Shown here: piece by piece, positions 6,233 to 11,482 of the stretch
Position numbering within the stretch: position 1 is the first letter of the stretch
Layout of the letters: every line of letters begins with the position of its first letter
Source: Desulfobacteraceae bacterium
GTDB taxonomy: Bacteria; Desulfobacterota; Desulfobacteria; Desulfobacterales; Desulfosalsimonadaceae
Assembly (NCBI GenBank): GCA_024636355.1
Contig: JAGXHH010000248.1
Span: forward strand, 1 to 11,507
DNA: 11,507 nucleotides
Direction: 5' to 3'
Made by a program: the position numbers and the translations under genes
Notes under the pieces: model-generated
Told to the model about the DNA's origin: nothing
What the model saw: only the letters and a program-made list of their open reading frames with translations
The model's database searches: none

Positions 6233-6308
6233 GATATTCTATTACCGCCCTCACGATGTAGGGGCGATTCACGAATCGCCCGCCCTTCCGGGATGAGGCA
6301 GAATATCC
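6233..6308. repeat. REP-like palindrome, GTAG family, copy 2, with terminal inverted repeats
   Basis: GTAGGGGCGATTC (6258-6270), two bases, GAATCGCCC (6273-6281). The whole unit is bounded by GATATTCT (6233-6240) and its exact inverse AGAATATC (6300-6307). The core is identical to copy 1 (2539-2562) in the opposite orientation, and the flanks match it over about 70 bp with small gaps. Size and boundaries suggest a short non-autonomous mobile unit, but no target-site duplication was established. Confidence 0.75.
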
Positions 6309-6318
6309 AAACTAAATA

Positions 6319-6395
6319 GTCCAACTTGGCTGGACGGTGCTCGTAATCGTAATCGGCTTTTAAAATGCTTCAATTACGATTACGCGTACGAGCAC
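6319..6395. repeat. Hexamer palindrome with leader hairpin (element 2)
   Basis: A small GTCCA...TGGAC inverted repeat (6319-6335) is followed by G and the left array GTGCTC, GTAATC, GTAATC (6337-6354). The right arm (6371-6395), read on the other strand, is GTGCTC, GTACGC, GTAATC, GTAATT. A 16-bp AT-rich loop separates the arms. The arms therefore differ by one whole unit. The same order of leader hairpin then hexamer palindrome occurs at 10443-10528. Confidence 0.8.
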
Positions 6396-6408
6396 AAAAA
6401 AACGAGAT

Positions 6409-6428
6409 CCTTGCATATTGGCTTTTTA
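6409..6428 (+). repeat. Fragment of the right end of the 101-bp palindrome type
   Basis: CCTTGCATATTGGCTTTTTA matches 6091-6110 at 18 of 20 positions in the same orientation. No matching left half or central stem accompanies it, so it appears to be a remnant of a second copy. Confidence 0.55.
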
Positions 6429-6481
6429 GCGCCGGCCGAATTTCCGGTACGAAGCAGATGCGCTTCCTTCGTCAGCACATC

Positions 6482-8503
6482 CTAATCTTCACCCGATAGG
6501 ATTTCCGCCATTTTCTGTGACAGTTCCAACAAATTGAACGGTTTCTGGATAAACCCGTTGCAGCCCCGCTCTATGATTTTTGCGGCCTGGCCGTTGATGC
6601 TGTAACCGGAAGCCAGCAGGATCTTTGCCGACGGGTTGATTTCCTTGATCCGGTCGAAGGTTTCCCCCCCGCTCATACCGGGCATGATCATGTCGAGGAT
6701 CACCAGGTCGATTTCAGCCTGTTCGGCCCGGTAGACGGCTAACGCCTTTTCCCCGTTCGGCGCCGTCCGGATAGTGTAGCCGAGGCTTTCGAGCATTTCT
6801 CCGCCCACTTCTATGATCATCTCCTCGTCATCGACCAGCAGCACGACCCCGGCACCCTTAATAATCTGCTCATCGATTGGCTTTTCTGCCCGGGGCATTT
6901 TCGTAGATGCGGGCAGGTAGATATTGAAAGTGGTTCCTCTTCCGGGTTCGCTGTAGACGGTGATAAACCCCTGGTGATTTTTGATGATCCCGTAGGCAGA
7001 TGCCAACCCCAGCCCGGTGCCCCGTCCCATATCCTTTGTCGTGAAAAAAGGTTCGAATACCCGCTGGCGGACACTATCTTCCATGCCGATACCGGTATCG
7101 GTCACTGAAATTTTGACGTAATCGCCCGGTTTGGCATCGTGGGGCAGCGCATGATGCGTCTGTATTGTCTCATTTCGTGTTTCGATATACAACTCCCCAC
7201 CGTCGGGCATGGCATGGCCGGCGTTGACATAAATGTTGAGCAGCACGTGTTCGATCTGCCGCTGATCGACCTCCACCGTATGTAAATCCGCTGCCAGGTT
7301 CTCATGAAAAGAAATATCCTTGCGGGTCCGGGAAAACATTCGGTTCTGGCTGGCGGTCAATTCGTTGAGATCGGTCGGGGTGACCTCGTACTTGCCGCCC
7401 CGGGCAAAACCGAGCAACTGCCGGGTAAGATCCGCGGCACGTTTCACATAGTTCTCGATTTCCTGCATGTGCTGGTAATGGGGGTGTTCCGCGGGCCTGT
7501 CGAACATCATCAGGGAAAGCCGTCCCTGGATACCCATGAGCAGGTTGTTAAAATCGTGGGCGATGCCGCCGGCAAGCGTTCCGACCGATTCCATTTTCTG
7601 GGCCTGCTGAAGGTGCATCCGGAGTTTTTTAGATTCCGTGATATCATGAAGAATCAGCAGCACTCCCGCCGGGTTGTCCTTGTAATCACAGTAGCGGGAC
7701 GCACTGATGCTGACGTCGAGCAGTTCGCCCGAGCGGGTCAGTCGCCGGGTTTCGAGCCCCTGTATCGGCCGGCCGTTTTCGATGAGAGCCTGGATCCTTT
7801 CATCAAAAACCGCTTGCTGCGCTTCCGGGATATAAAGAAGATCCTTTTCTTCGATATCTTCCGGCGACCAGCCGAAGATCCGGGTAAACGCCGGATTGAC
7901 GTACGTGATTTTTTGCTCGATGCCATAAATGACGATGGCATCCGGAGAGGAATTGAGAAGTGACTGGTAAATTTCTTCGGCCCGTTTGGATTCCTTGTAC
8001 AACTTCCGGAACCGCTCTTCGCTTTCTTTCCAGGCCTTCTCCGTTTTTTTCCGATCGGACACATCCCGGCCCAACCCCCGGAAACCGACAGGCTGACCGT
8101 TTTCATCCGTAATCAGGTAAGCGGAAAGCTCAAGGAAATGGGTTGAACCGTCCTTTCCAATCACCTCGTATTCGGCTATTTCAGCCGGGTCCCCGGTCTC
8201 GTAGACCCGGCTGAAAATGGAGAACAGTCTCCCTGCTGTTTCCGGACTTGTATACTGCCGGTTGTTCATTCCCATCAGTTCGTCGGCCGGGTAACCGAAA
8301 ATTAAAGGAGCCGCCGGTGAAAAATAGGTAAAATTTCCCCTGAGATCGGTTTCAAAATACCCTTCTTTCATCCGGCTCATGATCGCCTGGAATCGATCTT
8401 CATTCCGCTTGTAGTCAATGAGTTCTCGTTTAAGAGAAGCGTTTTCTTTTTTCAGAGAATCCAGCTGACGGGTCAATTCGTCTAAACCGCGATGTACGGA
8501 CAT
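6482..8503 (-). CDS. Soluble hybrid sensor histidine kinase (PAS-PAS-HisKA-HATPase-REC)
   Basis: A 673-residue cytoplasmic two-component protein. Order: N-terminal coiled coil (about 8-35), PAS domain 1 (about 38-150, ending FRGLGRDVSDRKK), linker helix, PAS domain 2 (about 176-293, NSSPDAIVIY...LILHDITESKK), HisKA with phospho-acceptor His316 in GGIAHDFNNLL, ATPase with N-box Asn423/Asn427, G1 DTGIGM (469-474), F-box FEPFFTT and G2 GRGTGLGL (493-500), then a C-terminal receiver with Asp558/Asp559, phospho-acceptor Asp604 (ILDMIMPGM), Ser632 and Lys654. The HDFNN class often passes phosphate within the hybrid protein. No membrane segment or signal peptide, so the cue is internal; no haem- or flavin-specific residue pattern was recognised in the PAS domains. 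GGGAG six bases before ATG fixes the start. No response-regulator gene is adjacent, so the output is unknown. Confidence 0.95.
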   Translation of the reverse strand: MSVHRGLDELTRQLDSLKKENASLKRELIDYKRNEDRFQAIMSRMKEGYFETDLRGNFTYFSPAAPLIFGYPADELMGMNNRQYTSPETAGRLFSIFSRVYETGDPAEIAEYEVIGKDGSTHFLELSAYLITDENGQPVGFRGLGRDVSDRKKTEKAWKESEERFRKLYKESKRAEEIYQSLLNSSPDAIVIYGIEQKITYVNPAFTRIFGWSPEDIEEKDLLYIPEAQQAVFDERIQALIENGRPIQGLETRRLTRSGELLDVSISASRYCDYKDNPAGVLLILHDITESKKLRMHLQQAQKMESVGTLAGGIAHDFNNLLMGIQGRLSLMMFDRPAEHPHYQHMQEIENYVKRAADLTRQLLGFARGGKYEVTPTDLNELTASQNRMFSRTRKDISFHENLAADLHTVEVDQRQIEHVLLNIYVNAGHAMPDGGELYIETRNETIQTHHALPHDAKPGDYVKISVTDTGIGMEDSVRQRVFEPFFTTKDMGRGTGLGLASAYGIIKNHQGFITVYSEPGRGTTFNIYLPASTKMPRAEKPIDEQIIKGAGVVLLVDDEEMIIEVGGEMLESLGYTIRTAPNGEKALAVYRAEQAEIDLVILDMIMPGMSGGETFDRIKEINPSAKILLASGYSINGQAAKIIERGCNGFIQKPFNLLELSQKMAEILSGED

Positions 8504-8558
8504 GGACTACTCCCGTATTTAGGAGGAAAAAGAGTGGAAGAATAGATTAAGTAGAATA

Positions 8559-8587
8559 TTACTATCAGAAATATTGGATGATGACAA
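8559..8587 (-). promoter_or_regulatory. Possible promoter of the sensor kinase gene
   Basis: Reading toward the kinase, TTGTCA (8587-8582, five of six -35 matches) is followed after 17 bases by TAGTAA (8564-8559). An overlapping alternative uses TTGACT (8597-8592). The -10 matches are weak in both cases. Confidence 0.25.
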
Positions 8588-8623
8588 GATTAGTCAAGAT
8601 AGGATTTAATTTTAATGCACTCG

Positions 8624-8645
8624 TTGCGGCAAATGGCCACGCTGT
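8624..8645 (+). repeat. Direct repeat TTGCGGC-ATGGCC-CGCTGT, copy 1
   Basis: TTGCGGC AA ATGGCC A CGCTGT. The same words appear at 8818-8839 with three base differences and in the same orientation, 194 bp further on, where they run on into TTCTCTGTGGTT, which resembles the CACAGAG units seen at 1194-1280. Confidence 0.6.
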
Positions 8646-8688
8646 ACTACTAACCGCGAGTTTCTTGTTTTTTGAACAAGTTTTTTTA

Positions 8689-8769
8689 CATGAAGTACAT
8701 GAAGGTCTCCTGAAGATCCATGAAGGGATTTTTTAATTTTAAACCTTCATGTTCTTCATGGTCTTCATG
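8689..8769. repeat. Palindrome of CATGAAG 9-bp units
   Basis: The left arm has CATGAAGTA (8689-8697), CATGAAGGT (8698-8706), a degenerate 12-base stretch, and CATGAAGGG (8719-8727). The right arm (8743-8769) is three complementary units: ACCTTCATG, TTCTTCATG, GTCTTCATG. The design of seven fixed and two variable bases per unit is the same as for the CACAGAG array. Confidence 0.8.
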
Positions 8770-8817
8770 TATATCAAACCGCTGTTCGCAGTGTCTCTGT
8801 GATTTGATATCGTTTGA

Positions 8818-8852
8818 TTGCGGCCGATGGCCGCGCTGTGTTCTCTGTGGTT
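8818..8852 (+). repeat. Direct repeat TTGCGGC-ATGGCC-CGCTGT, copy 2, joined to a CACAGAG-type unit
   Basis: TTGCGGCCGATGGCCGCGCTGT (split here as TTGCGGC CG ATGGCC G CGCTGT) contains the palindrome GCGGCC-GAT-GGCCGC and continues into GTTCTCTGTGGTT, the complement of an ACCACAGAGAAC unit pair like that at 1198-1209. Confidence 0.6.
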
Positions 8853-8891
8853 GGCTCTGCTTTTGTAACTATTCAGCTATTTTCAGATTCT

Positions 8892-9047
8892 GGTTATCCG
8901 ATTCGCTCCAGTGATGGGCAATCCTAACCTTTTTGGCGCCAAGTAGATCGGATATCCTCTCGCAGAGGCGCTGAGAGCGCAGAAAAACTCTCCGCGTCCT
9001 CAGCGGCTCTGCGAGAGAAATCATTAACTGGAGTTTCCCGGATAACC
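8892..9047. repeat. Nested inverted repeat with CGCNGAG units
   Basis: The outer arms are GGTTATCCG with CTCCAGT (8892-8912) and their inverse ACTGGAG with CGGATAACC (9027-9047). The inner arms are CTCTCGCAGAGGCGCTGAG (from 8957) and CTCAGCGGCTCTGCGAGAG (ending 9017), each with three CGCNGAG units at 8- and 9-base spacing and a short loop. The right outer arm is more compact than the left because about 40 bp of non-repeat sequence lie between the left outer and inner arms. Confidence 0.75.
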
Positions 9048-9082
9048 CGATTTCAGATTTTGCGAAACGCCAATCCGTGAAC

Positions 9083-9106
9083 GTGCACGAGCACGAGCAA
9101 GAGCAA
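9083..9106 (+). repeat. Short single-armed hexamer array (element 3)
   Basis: Four units in phase: GTGCAC, GAGCAC, GAGCAA, GAGCAA. These are the same words as in elements 1, 2 and 4, but no inverted arm is present. GTGCAC at the left end may be the closing turn of a lost palindrome. It lies about 50 bp past the transporter stop. Confidence 0.7.
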
Positions 9107-9152
9107 AACGGATCGAACACTTCCTGAATCGGGCAGGCACGGGGACCTGACC

Positions 9153-10397
9153 CTACCCGATCAATCCTGCTACCGCCCCGGTCATGCATGTGGCCAGGGT
9201 GCCGGCGATTATGGAACGAAATCCGAGAGCCACGATCTCACCCCTCCGCGACGGGGCCATGCCGCCCAAGCCGCCGAGCATGATGCCGAGGCTGCCGGGA
9301 TTGGCAAACCCGCACAGGGCGTACGACATGATCAGCAGGCTCCGGGGGCTCAACGTGCCGTCCGGCAGCCGGCTCATGTCGACGTATGCAATAAATTCAT
9401 TGAGCACGGTCTTGGTTCCCAGGAGCGATCCCGCCACCGGGGCTTCCTGCCAGGGGACTCCCATCAACCAGACCACCGGGGCCATGAACCATCCGAGTAC
9501 CCGTTGAAGCGTCAGGGGAGCTTCGGCGACATCCGGCACCAGGCCCAGCCCGAGATTGATCAGGTGCACCACAGCCACCAGCACAATTATCAGCGCGATG
9601 ATATTGAGCAGCAGCTCCATGCCGGCCATGGTTCCCCGGGTCAGGGCGTCCATGGTGCCGTAAGCCGTGTCCCCGGTCTCCAGCTCCCCGCTGGTGAGCG
9701 GTCGGGTTTCCGGGATCATGATTTTGGCAATGACGATGGCCGCCGGGGCGCTGATGATCGAGGCGGTCAGGATATGACCGACCACATTAGGGATGACGCC
9801 GGTCAGGATGCTGGCATAGACCACCAGGACCGTCCCGGCGATTGTCGCCATGCCGCAGGTCATCAGGGTAAAGATTTCACTCCGGGTCATCTTCTCGAGA
9901 TACGGCCGGATCATCAGCGGCGCTTCGACCATGCCGACAAAGATGTTGGCCGAAACCCCCAACCCTTCGGCCCCGCCGAGCCGCATGCCGCGTTCCAGCA
10001 GAAACGAAAAGCCTTTGACCACTTTCGGCAGCACGTTCCAGTAAAACAGCACGGAAGAAAGCGCGCTGATGACGAGCACCAGGGGGAGCGCCTGGAAGGC
10101 GAGAATGAACGTGGCCTGCGGGTTGGTGATTTCAAAAGGGAAATCGGCGCCTCCCCCCAGGAATCCGAACACGAACGAGGTGCCGACGTTTGTGGCCTCC
10201 TGCAGCGCGAGCACCGCCTCGTTGAGATGAGCGAACAGTTGCGTGAACAACGGGAATTTTAACAGCACAACGGCCAGCAGGATCTGGGCCGATATGCCGA
10301 TGATAACGATGCGCACCGGAAACCGGCGCCGGTTTTCGCTCAATGCCCAGGCAATCGCCGCAAATACCGCCAGACCCAGCACGCCTCTGAACATCAT
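9153..10397 (-). CDS. Concentrative nucleoside transporter (CNT/NupC family)
   Basis: Cation-coupled uptake of nucleosides across the inner membrane is the family role. The 414 residues match CNT length. Parts seen: hydrophobic N-terminal helices, FVFGFLGGGADFPF (75-88), GVSANIFVGMVEAPLMIRPYL (147-167), GTKTVLNEFIAY (327-338, Glu334) and CGFANPGSLGIMLGGLGGMAPSRR (362-385, Asn366, Ser369). Glu158, Glu334, Asn366 and Ser369 correspond to substrate-binding residues of Vibrio cholerae CNT. The usual Gln-Thr before the first Glu (GQTEAP) is Met-Val here (GMVEAP), which should change nucleobase contacts, so the exact substrate is uncertain. GAGGA eight bases before ATG ATG supports the start at 10397. 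Divergent from the peroxiredoxin-like gene; no nucleoside-catabolism genes are adjacent. Confidence 0.92.
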   Translation of the reverse strand: MMFRGVLGLAVFAAIAWALSENRRRFPVRIVIIGISAQILLAVVLLKFPLFTQLFAHLNEAVLALQEATNVGTSFVFGFLGGGADFPFEITNPQATFILAFQALPLVLVISALSSVLFYWNVLPKVVKGFSFLLERGMRLGGAEGLGVSANIFVGMVEAPLMIRPYLEKMTRSEIFTLMTCGMATIAGTVLVVYASILTGVIPNVVGHILTASIISAPAAIVIAKIMIPETRPLTSGELETGDTAYGTMDALTRGTMAGMELLLNIIALIIVLVAVVHLINLGLGLVPDVAEAPLTLQRVLGWFMAPVVWLMGVPWQEAPVAGSLLGTKTVLNEFIAYVDMSRLPDGTLSPRSLLIMSYALCGFANPGSLGIMLGGLGGMAPSRRGEIVALGFRSIIAGTLATCMTGAVAGLIG

Positions 10398-10442
10398 GTT
10401 TCGAATCCTCAGTAGTAAACAACTCTGTATTCTTCGTGCTCA

Positions 10443-10528
10443 GTCCCGCTTGCGGGACGGTGCTCGTGCTCGTAATCGTAATCGAACATGAAATCCGATT
10501 ACGAGCACGATTACGCGCACGAGCACGG
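10443..10528. repeat. Hexamer palindrome with leader hairpin (element 4)
   Basis: The leader hairpin GTCCCGC TT GCGGGAC (10443-10458) is followed by G and the left array GTGCTC, GTGCTC, GTAATC, GTAATC (10460-10483). The right arm (10496-10528), read on the other strand, is GTGCTC, GTGCGC, GTAATC, GTGCTC, GTAATC. The arms differ by one unit and by unit order. It sits in the 285-bp divergent spacer between the transporter and the peroxiredoxin-like gene, about 50 bp upstream of the transporter start, so it may lie in the transporter 5' leader. Confidence 0.8.
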
Positions 10529-10604
10529 GAAAAGTGCCAATAAGATTTCCACAGCGAGTATTTATTCTCTGAACAATTTTCTCAACCCTTCATCCCAGAT
10601 TCGA

Positions 10605-10632
10605 TTGAAAAGTGCAACATTCCAATTAGATT
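10605..10632 (+). promoter_or_regulatory. Weak promoter candidate for the peroxiredoxin-like gene
   Basis: TTGAAA (10605-10610, five of six -35 matches) and TAGATT (10627-10632, four of six) at 16-base spacing, about 50 bp before the ATG at 10683. This is a pattern match only. Confidence 0.22.
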
Positions 10633-10682
10633 TGAGGGATACAGTCAGACATACAATCTTAAACCGGCAAGGAGCTATCCTC

Positions 10683-11342
10683 ATGGCAAGAAAACCACCG
10701 GCGGTCGGGCAACCGGCCCCTGCATTCGAGGCTGTCACGTCGACGGAAGAGCATTTTGACCTGAAATCCGCCCTCTCATCGGGAGACGACAACATTTTAC
10801 TGGTCTTTTACCGCGGACACTGGTGTCCGGCCGACATCCGCCAGTTTGCCGACATCCGGGACAACTATAAACGCATCCGGAAGACCGGCACCCGGGTATT
10901 TGCGCTATCGGTCGACGCACCGGAACAATCGGCCGCAGTGATCAAGGAAATGGAATTGCCGTTTGAACTGCTGTCGGATGTGGACAAGCAGGTGATTACG
11001 GAATGGGACCTGGTCAACCCCTATGAGCATGACGGGATTGCCGCACCGGCAACCTTTGTAATCCGGCCGTCGGGCATCATAGGACTGAGATCGCTGGACA
11101 ACCCGTTCATGCGGGTCGGAATTAATTATGTCATCGATTATCTCGAGCTTCTAAAACGGCGCCCCATGCGCCTTTCCGAAACTCCGCCGTATGAACGGCA
11201 CCTGATGTTTCCCGACCGGCACACCATGCGGCAAACCGTCCGGAACATGGCCCTGCGGGGCACCAGGGGCGACTGGAAGCATTACATCCTGTTTCCGGTG
11301 GAGGTGGCGTCCATACCGGTGAAGATGATCCGAAGGGGATAA
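10683..11342 (+). CDS. Peroxiredoxin-like (AhpC/TSA, thioredoxin-fold) protein with a single cysteine
   Basis: A 219-residue soluble protein. Residues 1-160 show the thioredoxin-fold redoxin pattern: VGQPAPAFEA (8-17), ILLVFYRGHWCPADIRQF (38-55), VFALSVDAPEQSAAV, FELLSDVDKQVITEWDL, and APATFVIRPSGIIGL with the expected cis-Pro. Cys48 in WCP is the only cysteine and is the likely peroxidatic or thiol-reactive residue; many relatives have WCPYC, and the second Cys is Ala-Asp here, so recycling would need an external thiol. The last ~55 residues (PMRLSETPPYERHLMF...) are a C-terminal extension not recognised. The start is ATG at 10683 with AAGGAG eight bases before; an in-frame upstream extension to 10488 would be encoded by the hexamer repeat and is rejected. 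Reduction of peroxides is the family role; the substrate is unknown. Confidence 0.85.
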   Translation: MARKPPAVGQPAPAFEAVTSTEEHFDLKSALSSGDDNILLVFYRGHWCPADIRQFADIRDNYKRIRKTGTRVFALSVDAPEQSAAVIKEMELPFELLSDVDKQVITEWDLVNPYEHDGIAAPATFVIRPSGIIGLRSLDNPFMRVGINYVIDYLELLKRRPMRLSETPPYERHLMFPDRHTMRQTVRNMALRGTRGDWKHYILFPVEVASIPVKMIRRG

Positions 11343-11360
11343 TAAACGAATTCAGCCGCA

Positions 11361-11394
11361 TTATAAGGGCGGACACGCAGGTCCGCCCTTATAA
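11361..11394. repeat. GGCGGAC palindrome, copy 1
   Basis: TTATAAGGGCGGAC, six-base loop ACGCAG, then the exact inverse (14-bp perfect stem). It starts 18 bases after the peroxiredoxin-like stop and is a good candidate for its transcript 3' hairpin, although without a T-run. Its loop is the complement of that in copies 2 and 3, so it is in the opposite orientation. Confidence 0.8.
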
Positions 11395-11414
11395 GAGGAA
11401 CGGGTCGTGTGCAA

Positions 11415-11436
11415 GGGCGGACCTGCGTGTCCGCCC
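11415..11436. repeat. GGCGGAC palindrome, copy 2
   Basis: GGGCGGAC, loop CTGCGT, GTCCGCCC. Same core as copy 1 but inverted. Copies 1 and 2 therefore form a facing pair 20 bp apart. Confidence 0.8.
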
Positions 11437-11482
11437 GTCATGCGGCATATAGAGCGCATCAAGCGGGCAGGAACGGTTGTGT

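Larger units (their letters stand above)
5991..6481. other. Repeat-rich spacer between the dehydrogenase and the sensor kinase
   Basis: This 491-bp spacer lies between the 3' ends of two convergent genes and holds no credible coding region; short open frames on both strands are the two sides of palindromes. It contains five repeat elements described separately: a 101-bp palindrome, two GTAG-family palindromes, a hexamer palindrome with leader hairpin, and an end fragment of the 101-bp type. No clear intrinsic terminator for the kinase gene was found. Confidence 0.7.
8504..9152. other. 649-bp repeat-rich spacer between nupC-type gene and sensor kinase
   Basis: No credible gene: the short open frames are cysteine/serine-rich readings of repeats. 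Besides the repeats listed separately, ATATCAAA (8771-8778) and TTTGATAT (8803-8810) form an inverted pair. CTTGTT/AACAAG (8664-8680) followed by seven T looks like a weak terminator on the plus strand, although no plus-strand gene precedes it. Near 9131-9153 a GC-rich stretch (GGCACGGGGACCTGACCC) before the transporter stop has no assigned role. Confidence 0.65.

Noticed and set aside
7304..7963. 219-residue open frame antisense to the sensor kinase
   Set aside because: It covers the kinase PAS2/HisKA coding region, whose motifs are intact; it is a shadow frame.
8720..8914. 64-residue Cys/Ser-rich open frame
   Set aside because: It is composed of CATGAAG and CACAGAG repeat units and lacks a ribosome site.
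9504..10262. 252-residue open frame antisense to the nucleoside transporter
   Set aside because: The His/Asp/Arg-rich low-complexity translation is the complement of membrane-helix codons and not a protein family.
10488..10682. 65-codon N-terminal extension of the peroxiredoxin-like gene
   Set aside because: Its first part (YEHDYAHEHG) is a translation of the hexamer repeat, and a good AAGGAG ribosome site precedes the internal ATG at 10683, where the family's sequence begins.
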